Below are positions 23,716 through 33,212 of a DNA stretch of 64,000 nucleotides, piece after piece. This stretch comes from Pseudomonas putida (GTDB lineage: Bacteria > Pseudomonadota > Gammaproteobacteria > Pseudomonadales > Pseudomonadaceae). Both the position numbers and the translations under genes were made by a program. The stretch is from contig NZ_JANHLE010000005.1 of the NCBI RefSeq assembly GCF_028682475.1, forward strand, positions 1 through 64,000, in the 5' to 3' direction. How positions within the stretch are numbered: the stretch's first letter is position 1; each line of letters opens with the position of its first letter. The notes below the pieces were generated by a model that was given only the letters and a program-made list of their open reading frames with translations, had not been told where the DNA came from and did no database searches.

Positions 23716-25146
23716 ATGTTCGCTTTTGCCCAGAGTTACCCGCTACTGATCGGCATCAGCCTGATCGCGCTCGATCTGATGCTCTGGCAGGTGATCCCGG
23801 TCGACCGCCGCCCCTTGCGCATCGGCCTGCGGCTGGCGATGTTCCTGCTGTTCAGCTGGGTGCTGATCAGTGCCGGGGTCAGCCCGCTGCAGGCGGCGCC
23901 CTGGGTCGAGGATGTACCGCGCAATCTGCTCGCGACAGTACTGGGAATCGGTTGGTGGCTGTTCGCGGCGCGCACCATCACCGTGGTGATCGGTGTCATT
24001 CTGGGCTCGCGCAGCGGCCATACCGGGCGACTGTTGCAGGATGTACTGGGTGCAGTGATCTTCCTGGTTGCCGTGGTTGCCGCTGCCGCGTATGTCCTGC
24101 AGCTGCCGGTCAAAGGCCTGCTGGCGACCTCCGGGGTGATGGCAATCGTCATCGGTCTGGCGCTGCAAAGCACGCTCAGCGATGTGTTCTCCGGCATCGT
24201 CCTCAACACCACCCGCCCCTACCAGGTCGGCGACTCGATCAGCATCGACGGCACTGAAGGCAAGGTGATCGATATCGACTGGCGCGCCACCCGATTACTC
24301 ACTGGCAACGGCAGCATGGCGGTGATTCCCAACTCGGTTGCGGCCAAGGCCAAGCTGCTCAATTTCAGCCAGCCCAACGACCTACATGGTGTCTCCATCA
24401 GCGTCGTGGTACCCGCCAAAGTGCGCCCGCGGCGAGTGCTTGATGCCCTGGAGAAAACCTTGCAAGGCACGCGCACGCTGCTCGCCACACCGCCGCCCAA
24501 GGCAACGATCAAGAGTTCCAGCCTGGAGTCGGTGGAGTACGAAGCGAGTGGTTTCGTCAGCTCCATGAGCCAGAAAGTCGAGGTGCGCAACCATATGTTC
24601 GACCTCGCCCACCGCCATCTGGAAGCGGCGGGTGTGGTCTGGAACAGCGACGCCCTGACGCCGCAAACCTGGAATCGGCAACGTGCATTGCTTGAGGATG
24701 TGCGGATCTTCCGTTCACTGAGCAGTGAAGAAAAGGACAGCCTCAGCCAACGCATGACAGCCGTGGAGTATCTGGCCGATCAGGTCATCCTCGGCGTGGG
24801 CGACAGCTCGGACTACCTGCTGGTGATCGGCACCGGCGTGGTGTCAGCTGGCTTTCGCGATGGCGACAAGCAAATCGAGGCCGGACGCATGGGGCCGGGT
24901 GAGGTACTGGGCCTGGAAGGCCTGCTGGAGCCGGACGATTCCACCGCCGAGTTCCGTACCCTGACCAGCTGCATCCTCTACCGCATCGACAAGGCCGAGG
25001 TGCGCAGTTGCCTGGAACAACGTGGTGAGGTCAAGACGGCGCTGATCAAACTGCAACGCATCCGCCAGCAAACCCGGCAGTCGCTACTGGAGCAAAAACC
25101 GGCAGCCATCAAGAAAGGCGGCTTTCTCAGCTGGCTGCACAAGTAG
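23716..25146 (+). CDS. MscS-family mechanosensitive channel with cyclic-nucleotide-binding domain
   Basis: A 476-residue inner-membrane protein. Several transmembrane helices (about 5-150) lead to the pore helix region (LLATSGVMAIVIGLALQSTL) and the MscS beta domain (GDSISIDGTEGKVIDIDWRATRL). A cNMP-binding domain is at the C-terminus (about 340-455, VEYLADQVILGVGDSSDYLLVI). Such fusions act as osmotic release valves that may be gated by a nucleotide. The ATG at 23716 has CAGG upstream and begins the first helix. Confidence 0.87.
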   Translation: MFAFAQSYPLLIGISLIALDLMLWQVIPVDRRPLRIGLRLAMFLLFSWVLISAGVSPLQAAPWVEDVPRNLLATVLGIGWWLFAARTITVVIGVILGSRSGHTGRLLQDVLGAVIFLVAVVAAAAYVLQLPVKGLLATSGVMAIVIGLALQSTLSDVFSGIVLNTTRPYQVGDSISIDGTEGKVIDIDWRATRLLTGNGSMAVIPNSVAAKAKLLNFSQPNDLHGVSISVVVPAKVRPRRVLDALEKTLQGTRTLLATPPPKATIKSSSLESVEYEASGFVSSMSQKVEVRNHMFDLAHRHLEAAGVVWNSDALTPQTWNRQRALLEDVRIFRSLSSEEKDSLSQRMTAVEYLADQVILGVGDSSDYLLVIGTGVVSAGFRDGDKQIEAGRMGPGEVLGLEGLLEPDDSTAEFRTLTSCILYRIDKAEVRSCLEQRGEVKTALIKLQRIRQQTRQSLLEQKPAAIKKGGFLSWLHK

Positions 25147-25149
25147 CCC

Positions 25150-26436
25150 TTACAGCACCACGCGCAAGCATTGCCCGGCGTGATACAGCGAGAACCCGGT
25201 TTCGTAGAAGCCGGTGCGCAGCGCGGGCGCCGATACCGGTTTCATCGGCGAGAACGGAATCGGCAAGGTATCCGGGTTGTCGTGCAGCAGGAACTGGGCG
25301 AAGGCTTTGCCGATCACCGTGCCGGTGGTGTTGCCACGACCGTTGTAGCCAGTCACCGCCACCAGGCCGGGAGCCGGTTCGAACAGGCGCATCAGGTGAT
25401 CAGGGGTGAAGTCGATACAGCCGGTCCAGTGCATTTCCCACTCGACCTTGCCCAGCTGCGGGAAGTAGTGGTTCTGGATACGGTCGGCCCAGCTGCGGAT
25501 GAACCAGCTCGGCTTGTTGTCGACCCGTCCCAGGCTACCCAGCAGCAGGCGTCCTTCATCGTCGCGACGAATGCTGCTCAGCACCGTGCGGGTATCCCAG
25601 GAGCCCTGGCCGTGCTTGAGGACGTTGTCGGCGGCTGCGCCTTGCAGCGGCACGGAGGCGACTTGGTAGTAATAACCACGGAAGAAGTGCTTCTGCAGGG
25701 TGGTCCAGTCGCCTTCGGTGTAGGCGCCGGTGGAGATCACCACCTTGTCGGCGCTGACCGAACCTTGCGCGGTCTTCACCCGCCAGCCGCGACCTTCGCG
25801 CTCCAGGCCCTCGACAGCCGATTGCTGGAAGATCTGCCCGCCGAGGCGGGTGACCGCAGCGGCCAGGCCTTGGGTGTAAGCCATGGGGTTGATGGTGCCG
25901 GCGCGGCGATCGAGCAGCGCGGCGGAAATCTTGTCGGTACCGCAGTACTCCTCGCAGCGGGCGCCGGTGAGCAGCTCGACGTCGGCACCGCGACGGCTCC
26001 ATTGCTGATGACGCGCTTCGAGGTCGGCAACGCCGCTGGCGTTATGCGCCATGTGCAGGGTGCCGGTGTTGTGTGCCTGGCAATCGATACCCAGGCGTTT
26101 GATGGTGGCGAAGACTTCAGCCGGGGCTTCGCCCAATACTTTGTTCAGGCGGCTGCCTTGCTGCTGGCCAAGGGTGGCTTCGACATCGTCGGGGCGAATC
26201 CAGGTCCCGGCGTTGACCAGGCCGACGTTGCGCCCGGAACCGCCGTGGCCGATTTTCCAGGCCTCCAGCAGGACGACCGATTTGCCCGCTTCCAGCAGGT
26301 GGAGCGCGGCGCTGAGACCGGTGATACCGCCGCCAATGACGCAGACGTCGGCCTTGAGCTCGGTGGCCAGTTTATCGACCGGCGCAGCGAGCCTGGTTAC
26401 GTGTTCCCACAGACATTGTTGACGCAGCTCTGGCAT
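25150..26436 (-). CDS. amaA: L-pipecolate oxidase (FAD-dependent), AmaA
   Basis: A 428-residue DAO-family flavoprotein. The FAD dinucleotide fold is at about 30-60 (VCVIGGGITGLSAALHLLEAG), followed by GSGRNVGLVNAG, and the C-terminal FAD contacts are GYNGRGNTTGTVIGK. It oxidises L-pipecolate to piperideine-6-carboxylate in the D-lysine route of P. putida. Placement downstream of amaB, with the LysR gene and hglS beyond, matches the P. putida lysine locus. A REP pair fills the 130-bp gap to amaB. Confidence 0.87.
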   Translation of the reverse strand: MPELRQQCLWEHVTRLAAPVDKLATELKADVCVIGGGITGLSAALHLLEAGKSVVLLEAWKIGHGGSGRNVGLVNAGTWIRPDDVEATLGQQQGSRLNKVLGEAPAEVFATIKRLGIDCQAHNTGTLHMAHNASGVADLEARHQQWSRRGADVELLTGARCEEYCGTDKISAALLDRRAGTINPMAYTQGLAAAVTRLGGQIFQQSAVEGLEREGRGWRVKTAQGSVSADKVVISTGAYTEGDWTTLQKHFFRGYYYQVASVPLQGAAADNVLKHGQGSWDTRTVLSSIRRDDEGRLLLGSLGRVDNKPSWFIRSWADRIQNHYFPQLGKVEWEMHWTGCIDFTPDHLMRLFEPAPGLVAVTGYNGRGNTTGTVIGKAFAQFLLHDNPDTLPIPFSPMKPVSAPALRTGFYETGFSLYHAGQCLRVVL

Positions 26437-26474
26437 GGCCGGCTTCCTTCATTGTTCTTGTTCGGTGGAGCGCC

Positions 26475-26551
26475 CATCGCCGGCAACGCCGGCTCCCACA
26501 GGGTCCTGCATGGAGCTGGGATCTCTGTGGGAGCTGGTATTGCCAGCGATG
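26475..26551. repeat. REP inverted pair, second family
   Basis: CATCGCCGGCAACGCCGGCT ... AGCTGGTATTGCCAGCGATG arms. It lies inside the amaB-amaA operon, where it may stabilise upstream mRNA. Confidence 0.85.
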
Positions 26552-26566
26552 AAGTCAACGCGGTAA

Positions 26567-28057
26567 TCAGTCGAACACAATCCCCTGAGCCAACGGCAGC
26601 TCACGCGAATAGTTCACCGTGTTGGTCTGCCGACGCATGTAAGCCTTCCACGAATCGGAGCCCGACTCACGGCCGCCACCGGTTTCTTTCTCGCCACCGA
26701 ATGCACCGCCAATTTCCGCACCGCTGGTGCCGATGTTGACGTTGGCGATACCACAGTCACTGCCCGCAGCACTCTGGAAACGCTCGGCTTCACGCAGGTC
26801 GGTGGTGAAGATGCACGAAGAAAGACCTTGAGGCACTTCATTGTTCAGGCGCAGGGCCTCGTCGAAGTCGTCATAGGCCAGCACGTAGAGGATCGGCGCG
26901 AAGGTCTCGTGACGCACTACGGCGCTTTGCGCCGGCATCTCGGCAATCGCTGGCGAGACGTAGTAAGCGTTCGGGTACTGCTCCTGCAACTGACGCTCGC
27001 CACCAAACACCTGGCCGCCTTCGTCGCGGGCACGGGCCAGGGCGTCCTGCATGGCGCTGAACGACAGTTTGTCGATCAGCGGACCGACCAGGTTGTCTTT
27101 GCGTGGATCGCCGATACGCACCTTGGCGTAAGCAGCTTTGACCCGAGCCACGACTTCGTCCTTGATCGAACGATGAACGATCAAGCGGCGCAAGGTGGTG
27201 CAACGCTGACCGGCAGTACCGACGGCACTGAACAGGATGCCGCGCACGGCCAGGTCCAGATCGGCGCTAGGCGCCAGGATCATGGCATTGTTGCCGCCCA
27301 GTTCGAGGATGCTGCGGCCAAAGCGTGCGGCAACCCGCGGTCCGACTTCACGGCCCATGCGGGTGCTGCCGGTGGCGCTGACCAGCGGCACGCGCGGGTC
27401 ATCGACCAGGGCTTCGCCGGCTTCGCGATCACCGATGATCAGCTGGCTCAGGCCTTCCGGCGCATCACCGAAGGCTTTCAGGGCTTTCTCGAACAGCGCC
27501 TGGCAGGCCAGTGCGGTGAGCGGGGTTTTCTCCGACGGCTTCCAGACCACGGCATTGCCGCAAACCAGCGCCAGCGAGGTGTTCCAGGCCCACACCGCAA
27601 CCGGGAAGTTGAAAGCACTGATAACCCCGACCACACCCAGCGGGTGCCAGGTTTCACGCATGTGGTGGCCTGGGCGCTCGGAGGCGATGGTCAGGCCGTA
27701 CAGCTGGCGCGACAGGCCCACGGCGAAGTCGCAGATGTCGATCATTTCCTGCACTTCGCCCAGACCTTCCTGGGTGATCTTGCCGGCTTCGACGGACACC
27801 AGTTCGCCCAGCGCCGCTTTATTTTCCCGCAGCACTTCGCCAAACAGGCGAATCAGCTCACCGCGACGCGGCGCCGGCACATTGCGCCAGGCCTGGAAGG
27901 CCTGCTCGGCCTTGTCGATCTTGGCCACGACCTGGGCTTTGCTTTCCAGGTGCACCGAGGCAATCGCGCTGCCATCGATAGGGGTGTGAACGGGATGGTT
28001 GCCGTGGGTGTAGGCACTGGCCGGGACACCGAGGCGGTCAAGCAGTCCATCAACCAT
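26567..28057 (-). CDS. amaB: L-2-aminoadipate 6-semialdehyde dehydrogenase, AmaB
   Basis: A 496-residue aldehyde dehydrogenase. The active site has Cys286 (GTAGQRCTTLRR) and Glu252 (LELGGNN), with the NAD-binding GSTRMG at about 230-235 and the family's ISAFNFPVAVWAWN near 147-161. It resembles the ALDH7/antiquitin class, which oxidises aminoadipate semialdehyde to 2-aminoadipate. The ATG at 28057 has AGGAG 8 bases upstream. It faces a LysR gene across a region with a dyad. First gene of the amaB-amaA operon. Confidence 0.9.
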   Translation of the reverse strand: MVDGLLDRLGVPASAYTHGNHPVHTPIDGSAIASVHLESKAQVVAKIDKAEQAFQAWRNVPAPRRGELIRLFGEVLRENKAALGELVSVEAGKITQEGLGEVQEMIDICDFAVGLSRQLYGLTIASERPGHHMRETWHPLGVVGVISAFNFPVAVWAWNTSLALVCGNAVVWKPSEKTPLTALACQALFEKALKAFGDAPEGLSQLIIGDREAGEALVDDPRVPLVSATGSTRMGREVGPRVAARFGRSILELGGNNAMILAPSADLDLAVRGILFSAVGTAGQRCTTLRRLIVHRSIKDEVVARVKAAYAKVRIGDPRKDNLVGPLIDKLSFSAMQDALARARDEGGQVFGGERQLQEQYPNAYYVSPAIAEMPAQSAVVRHETFAPILYVLAYDDFDEALRLNNEVPQGLSSCIFTTDLREAERFQSAAGSDCGIANVNIGTSGAEIGGAFGGEKETGGGRESGSDSWKAYMRRQTNTVNYSRELPLAQGIVFD

Positions 28058-28090
28058 TTTCTTCTCCTGCATGCGATGAGTGGTTGAATT

Positions 28091-28121
28091 AGTGATCCGG
28101 ATCAGTATTAATCCGATCACT
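28091..28121. promoter_or_regulatory. Dyad operator between amaB and the LysR gene
   Basis: AGTGATC ... GGAT ... ATCC ... GATCACT: an interrupted palindrome of 31 bases in the 135-bp divergent gap. This is the place and form of a LysR-type operator. Binding is inferred. Confidence 0.55.
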
Positions 28122-28192
28122 CTGGCGCAACAAACGACCTTTATTCTGCATATCATTCCGCCAGGTAATGATCTACCCGCTTAGAGACCGCC

Positions 28193-29104
28193 ATGTCCAA
28201 ACGTCTGGTGCCATCGATGGCCGCCCTGCAGTGCTTCGAGGCTGCCGCCCGGCACCTGAGCTTCACCCGCGCCGCCGAAGAACTGCACCTGACCCAGAGC
28301 GCGGTGAGCAAACAGGTGGCGCAGCTTGAAGAGATGCTGCGTCATCACCTGTTCCTGCGCATTCGCCGCCGCCTGCAGCTGACACCAGCAGGCGCGCTTT
28401 ACCTGGCCGAGGTCAACAAGATCCTCACCCAGGTCGACATGTCCAGCCGCTACATCCTCTCCTATGGCGAACAAACCGAAGTATTGAAGGTAGCCACTCA
28501 ACCGAGTTTTGGCGTGCGCTGGTTGATTCCGCACCTCAAAGGCTTCGGCAAGCGCCACCCCAATATCCACCTGGATATCCGCAATGAGATGGAGCCCTTC
28601 GCCCTGCTGCAGGGCAAGGCCGACGTGGTGTTTTTCTACGGCCAGGGCACCTGGCCCGGGGCGACCTGCGTCGAACTGTTCGGCGAAGAGGTGGTGCCGG
28701 TGTGCGCGCCGGAATTGTTGCAGGGCCGCACCTTGAACGACGCCAGCGAACTGGCCGAGCTGGTGCTGCTGCAAAGCACTTCGCGCCCGGAGGCCTGGCA
28801 CGAATGGTTCCTCGAACAAGGTCTGCATTCGCCTCACAGCTACCACGGGCCGCGCTTCGACACCTTCTATATGAGCCTGAGCGCCGCCCAGTCCGGTTGT
28901 GGCGTGGCCCTGGTGCCGCGTTACCTGGTAGCGCAGGAGTTGGCCGAAGGCAAACTGGTCGTGCCCTGGCAGCACAGCATGCGCAGCAACGGCTCGCACT
29001 TTCTGGCGTTTGCCGAGCACGCGGCGGAAGTGCCCAAGGTACGGGCACTGGTCGATTGGATCGCCGCCGAGCTGGCGCCAAAAGGTCAAGAAATCACGGA
29101 ATGA
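28193..29104 (+). CDS. LysR-family regulator of the lysine/pipecolate locus
   Basis: A 303-residue LysR regulator. The N-terminal winged HTH (about 8-65) includes LQCFEAAARHLSFTRAAEEL and LTQSAVSKQVAQLEE; the effector-binding domain spans about 92-295. It is divergent from amaB and upstream of hglS, so it probably activates one or both. In P. putida KT2440 the gene at this place in the locus is also LysR-type. The effector is unknown; a lysine-pathway intermediate is the natural guess. Confidence 0.9.
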   Translation: MSKRLVPSMAALQCFEAAARHLSFTRAAEELHLTQSAVSKQVAQLEEMLRHHLFLRIRRRLQLTPAGALYLAEVNKILTQVDMSSRYILSYGEQTEVLKVATQPSFGVRWLIPHLKGFGKRHPNIHLDIRNEMEPFALLQGKADVVFFYGQGTWPGATCVELFGEEVVPVCAPELLQGRTLNDASELAELVLLQSTSRPEAWHEWFLEQGLHSPHSYHGPRFDTFYMSLSAAQSGCGVALVPRYLVAQELAEGKLVVPWQHSMRSNGSHFLAFAEHAAEVPKVRALVDWIAAELAPKGQEITE

Positions 29105-29185
29105 CTCATCGACTTTTTTTCGCTTGCGGGAGTCGTGCATTCCTCGCTTTCATGTAGGGGTGCCCACTTCACCAGGAAGCTTTCG

Positions 29186-30583
29186 ATGCCCGCTCAAGAT
29201 TTCGTCAGCCCGGACAGCATTCGCGCGCAGTTTTCCGCCGCCATGTCGCTCATGTACAAACAGGAAGTGCCGCTGTACGGCACCCTGTTGTCGCTGGTGA
29301 GCGAAATCAACCAGCAGGTCATGGCCGAGCAGCCACAAGTGGCCCAGGCCCTGCGCTGGACCGGCGAAATCGAACGCCTGGACCAGGAGCGTCATGGTGC
29401 CATCCGCGTCGGTACAGCCGAAGAACTGGCGACCATCGCCCGCCTGTTTGCGGTGATGGGTATGCATCCGGTGGGTTATTACGACCTCAGTTCGGCCGGG
29501 GTGCCGGTGCATTCCACGGCATTTCGCGCCGTTCACGAACAATCGCTGCATATCAGCCCGTTCCGGGTTTTCACCTCGCTGCTGCGCCTGGAGTTGATCG
29601 ACAACCCGGCCCTGCGCGAACTGTCCCGGCAGATCCTCGCCAAACGGCAGATCTTCACTCCGCGCGCCCTGGAGCTGATTCAGCAGTTCGAGCGTGATGG
29701 TGGCCTCAACGCCGACGATGCCCGTAGCTTTGTTGATGAAGCCCTGCACACCTTCCGCTGGCACCACGATGCCACGGTAACGGCCGAGCAGTACCAACAG
29801 TTGCATGATCAACACCGGCTGATCGCCGATGTGGTGGCCTTCAAAGGCCCGCATATCAACCATCTGACCCCGCGCACGCTGGACATCGATGCGATCCAGC
29901 TGGGCATGCCGGCCAAGGGCATTCCTCCCAAGGCGGTGATCGAAGGCCCGCCGCCGCGTCGCTACCCGATCCTGCTGCGTCAGACCAGCTTCAAGGCGCT
30001 GCAGGAAAAGGTCGCGTTCAGTGATCAACAAGGTGCGACGGGCGGCAGTCACACCGCCCGCTTCGGCGAGATCGAGCAGCGTGGTGCAGCGCTGACGCCC
30101 AAAGGCCGCCAGCTGTATGACCAGCTGCTTGATAGCGCCCGCGATGCCTTGGGCGGCGTACCGGCAGAAGCCAACGCCGAGCGCTACATGCAGTTGCTCA
30201 AAGACAGCTTCCAGGCCTTCCCGGACGACCTCGCGCAGATGCGTGAGCAGGGCCTGGCGTACTTCCGCTATTTCCCCACCGAACGCGGCCTGGCGGCACG
30301 TGGCGACGTAGATCGTCCTACCTCGCTGAACGGCCTGATCGATGCCGGCCATGTGCATTTCGAAGCGCTGGTGTATGAGGACTTTTTGCCGGTCAGTGCG
30401 GCGGGGATCTTCCAGTCCAACCTGGGGGATGTTGCGCAGAGCGAGTACGGCAGCAATGCTAACCGCGATGCCTTCGAGCAGGCGCTGGGTAAGCCGGTGC
30501 AGGACGAACTGGCGCTGTATGCGCAGAGTCAGCAGCGGTCGTTGCAGGCCTGTGCTCGGGCGCTGGATCTGCCTTGGCTGTAA
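29186..30583 (+). CDS. hglS: 2-oxoadipate dioxygenase/decarboxylase (hydroxyglutarate synthase) HglS
   Basis: A 465-residue DUF1338 enzyme. The metal ligands reported for P. putida HglS are found at or near the same numbers: His70 in QERHGAIR (with Arg74), His226 in GPHINHLTPR and Glu295 in RFGEIEQ. It converts 2-oxoadipate and O2 to 2-hydroxyglutarate with loss of CO2, ending the D-lysine branch. The ATG at 29186 with AGGAAG upstream fits the known length. It follows the LysR gene by 81 bp on the same strand. Confidence 0.9.
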   Translation: MPAQDFVSPDSIRAQFSAAMSLMYKQEVPLYGTLLSLVSEINQQVMAEQPQVAQALRWTGEIERLDQERHGAIRVGTAEELATIARLFAVMGMHPVGYYDLSSAGVPVHSTAFRAVHEQSLHISPFRVFTSLLRLELIDNPALRELSRQILAKRQIFTPRALELIQQFERDGGLNADDARSFVDEALHTFRWHHDATVTAEQYQQLHDQHRLIADVVAFKGPHINHLTPRTLDIDAIQLGMPAKGIPPKAVIEGPPPRRYPILLRQTSFKALQEKVAFSDQQGATGGSHTARFGEIEQRGAALTPKGRQLYDQLLDSARDALGGVPAEANAERYMQLLKDSFQAFPDDLAQMREQGLAYFRYFPTERGLAARGDVDRPTSLNGLIDAGHVHFEALVYEDFLPVSAAGIFQSNLGDVAQSEYGSNANRDAFEQALGKPVQDELALYAQSQQRSLQACARALDLPWL

Positions 30584-30591
30584 GGGCCTCT

Positions 30592-30658
30592 TCGCGGGGC
30601 AAGCCCGCTCCCACAGAGGTGGGAATGATCCCGGTGGGAGCGGGCTTGCCCCGCGATA
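30592..30658. repeat. REP inverted pair, first family
   Basis: TCGCGGGGCAAGCCCGCTCC facing GGTGGGAGCGGGCTTGCCCC across a short spacer. It lies between hglS and a convergent LysR gene. Confidence 0.88.
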
Positions 30659-30659
30659 G

Positions 30660-31580
30660 CTACCTCAGGACCTGCACCTGCGGCAGGTCCATCGCATCAG
30701 CCTCGCCTTGAAGAAAATCACTCAACCGCCGCAACCGCTCACCCCCCGGGCGGGTTTTCGGCCACACCAGGTAATAATCCAGACCACTGGCCACCGCCGT
30801 CGGCCAGGGCAGGCTCAAACGCCCCTGAGCCACGTCTTCGGCGACCATCAACAGATCACCCATCGACACCCCGTAACCCCGCGCAGCGGCGATCATCCCC
30901 AGCTCCAGGGTATCGAACACCTGACCGCCCTTGAGCGAGACCTTGTCGGTCAGACCCATGCGCGCCAGCCAACTGCGCCAGTCACGCTTGTCCGGTGTCG
31001 GGTGCAACAGCTCGATACCGGCCAGGCGCTTGGCGTCCCAAGGGCCCTCTTCCAGTAAATCGGGCGCCCCAACCGGGATCAGCAGCTCGGAAAACAGCCG
31101 GGCCACTTCCCAGTCCGGCGGAAAATGCCCATCCCCAAGCAATACCGCACAATCAAAGGGCTCATGGTTGAAGTCGACATGATCGACATCCATCCAGGCG
31201 CTGGTCAGCTGCACTTCATTGCCCGGTTGCAGATGACGAAAGCGACTGAGCCGCGCCAGCAACCAGCGCATGGTCAGGGTCGAAGGCGCTTTCATGCGCA
31301 GGATGTCGTCTTCGCTTCGTAACGTATTGCAGGCACGCTCCAGGGCGGCAAAGCCTTCTCGTACGCCCGGCAGCAACAGCCGGGCCGCTTCGCTCAGTTG
31401 CAGGCTGCGGCCATTGCGCACGAACAAACGGCAGGCGAAATGTTCTTCGAGCGTTCGGATATGACGGCTGACTGCGCTCTGGGTGATCGATAACTCATCC
31501 CCGGCGCGCGTGAAGGAACTGTGCCGGGCAGCCGCTTCAAAGGCCCGCAAGGCATACAACGGCGGTAAACGACGGGACAT
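30660..31580 (-). CDS. LysR-family transcriptional regulator
   Basis: A 306-residue LysR (GcvA-like) regulator. It begins MSRRLPPLYALRAFEAAARH with HTH SFTRAGDELSITQSAVSRHI and has an effector domain at about 90-290. AGAGGA precedes the ATG. It is divergent from a MATE efflux gene, with two dyads between them, so it is likely to control that gene and itself. The ligand is unknown. Confidence 0.87.
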   Translation of the reverse strand: MSRRLPPLYALRAFEAAARHSSFTRAGDELSITQSAVSRHIRTLEEHFACRLFVRNGRSLQLSEAARLLLPGVREGFAALERACNTLRSEDDILRMKAPSTLTMRWLLARLSRFRHLQPGNEVQLTSAWMDVDHVDFNHEPFDCAVLLGDGHFPPDWEVARLFSELLIPVGAPDLLEEGPWDAKRLAGIELLHPTPDKRDWRSWLARMGLTDKVSLKGGQVFDTLELGMIAAARGYGVSMGDLLMVAEDVAQGRLSLPWPTAVASGLDYYLVWPKTRPGGERLRRLSDFLQGEADAMDLPQVQVLR

Positions 31581-31628
31581 GGACAAATCCTCTGCAGGTG
31601 CCCTGGGCAATTCACCAGATCATACTGA

Positions 31629-31689
31629 CATGAGTTTTAATCATGCCACGGATCGTTTTTATCCTTTTGCGAATAACCGTATAAAGGAT
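31629..31689. promoter_or_regulatory. Two dyads in the LysR-MATE divergent region
   Basis: CATGA-N7-TCATG at 31629-31645 and ATCCTTT-N15-AAAGGAT at 31661-31689 are perfect inverted repeats. Paired recognition and activation sites are usual for LysR regulators. Confidence 0.5.
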
Positions 31690-31736
31690 GAGAATTTCAA
31701 GCTTTCCCCCATGCAGTGCCAGAAAAGGACGATTCA

Positions 31737-33128
31737 ATGCAGGCCGCACCCACTCATGAACTCAAGGCCCTGTTGCGCCTGGCAGGTCCCCTGATCGCCT
31801 CGCAACTGGCGCACATGCTGATGGTGCTGACCGACACCCTGATGATGGCCCGCATCAGCCCACAGGCCCTGGCGGGCGGTGGCCTGGGCGCGGCGAGCTA
31901 TTCGTTCGTGTCGATCTTTTGCCTGGGGGTAATCGCTGCAGTCGGCACCCTGGTGGCGATTCGCAAGGGCGCCGGTGACACCGTCGGCGCCACCCGCCTG
32001 ACCCAGGCCGGGTTGTGGCTGGCCTGGGCCATGGCCCTGGTGGCGGCGCTGGCGCTGTGGAATCTGGAACCGGTGCTGTTGCTGCTCGGCCAGAGCCCTG
32101 CCAACGTCGAGGCGGCCGCCCAGTTCCTGCTGTTGCTGCCCTTCGCCCTGCCCGGCTACCTGAGCTTCATGGCCCTGCGTGGTTTTACCAGCGCCATCGG
32201 CCGCTCAACGCCGGTGATGGTCATCAGCCTGGTCGGTACCGTGGCCAACTTCCTGCTCAACTATGCGCTGATCGAGGGCATGTTCGGCCTGCCGAAACTG
32301 GGGTTGGTGGGTATCGGCCTGGTCACCGCCATCGTGGCCAACTGCATGGCCGTGGCCATGGCCCTGTACATCCGCTGGCACCCGGCCTATGCGCCCTACC
32401 CGATTGCCAAGGGCCTGAGCCGTCCTTCCTGGCCAGCCTTGCGCGAATTGTGGCGCCTGGGCCTGCCGATTGGCGGCACCTACACCGTGGAAGTCGGCCT
32501 GTTCGCCTTTGCCGCGCTGTGCATGGGTGTGCTCGGCAGCACCGAACTTGCCGCCCACCAGATCGCCCTGCAGATCGTTTCCACGGCGTTCATGATTCCG
32601 GCGGGGTTGTCGTATGCCGTAACCATGCGCGTGGGATTGTATTACGGTGCCGGTAACCTGCTTGGCGCACGCCACGCCGGCCGCGTCGGGATCGGTTTTG
32701 GCGCGGCGATGATGCTGATGTTCGCCATCCTGTTCTGGCTGCTGCCGGACCCGTTGGTAGGGCTGTTCCTCGACCACGGTGACCCGGCCTTTGCCGATAT
32801 CATCCAGCTGGCCGTGAGCCTGTTGATGGTCGCGGCATGGTTCGAGCTGTTTGACGGCGTGCAGACCATCGCCATGGGCTCGATCCGCGGGCTCAAGGAT
32901 GCCAAGACCACCTTCCTGGTCGGGCTGTTCTGCTACTGGGTGATCGGCGCCCCGGCGGCCTGGTTGCTGGCCTTTACCCTGGGCTGGGGCGCAGTGGGCG
33001 TGTGGTGGGGGCTGGCGCTGGGCCTGGCGTGTGCGGCGGTGAGCCTGACGCTGGCGTTCGAGTGGCGGATGAAGCGAATGCTGGGCCGCTCGGGTAGCGT
33101 GAACAACGCAGCAACTTCAGTGAGTTGA
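31737..33128 (+). CDS. MATE-family multidrug/sodium efflux transporter
   Basis: A 463-residue polytopic protein with about twelve transmembrane helices in two homologous halves. MATE landmarks include LAGPLIASQLAHMLMVLTDT at the start, GFTSAIGRSTPVM, and in the second half LGSTELAAHQIALQ with GLSYAVTMRVG. It exports cationic compounds in exchange for Na+ or H+; the substrate cannot be read from sequence. The ATG at 31737 with AAAGGA upstream is preferred over an in-frame GTG 7 codons earlier. Confidence 0.9.
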   Translation: MQAAPTHELKALLRLAGPLIASQLAHMLMVLTDTLMMARISPQALAGGGLGAASYSFVSIFCLGVIAAVGTLVAIRKGAGDTVGATRLTQAGLWLAWAMALVAALALWNLEPVLLLLGQSPANVEAAAQFLLLLPFALPGYLSFMALRGFTSAIGRSTPVMVISLVGTVANFLLNYALIEGMFGLPKLGLVGIGLVTAIVANCMAVAMALYIRWHPAYAPYPIAKGLSRPSWPALRELWRLGLPIGGTYTVEVGLFAFAALCMGVLGSTELAAHQIALQIVSTAFMIPAGLSYAVTMRVGLYYGAGNLLGARHAGRVGIGFGAAMMLMFAILFWLLPDPLVGLFLDHGDPAFADIIQLAVSLLMVAAWFELFDGVQTIAMGSIRGLKDAKTTFLVGLFCYWVIGAPAAWLLAFTLGWGAVGVWWGLALGLACAAVSLTLAFEWRMKRMLGRSGSVNNAATSVS

Positions 33129-33135
33129 AGGGCCT

Positions 33136-33209
33136 CATCGCCGGCAAGGCCGGCTCCCACACTGCCCAGATGACAGAGATCCTTGTGGGAGCTGGCCTTG
33201 CCAGCGATG
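33136..33209. repeat. REP inverted pair, second family
   Basis: CATCGCCGGCAAGGCCGGCT facing GTGGGAGCTGGCCTTGCCAG, between two convergent genes. Confidence 0.87.
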
Positions 33210-33212
33210 GGG

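Noticed and set aside
25171..28087. Two long plus-strand frames across amaA and amaB
   Set aside because: Both are antisense to well-supported enzymes and have no domain features.
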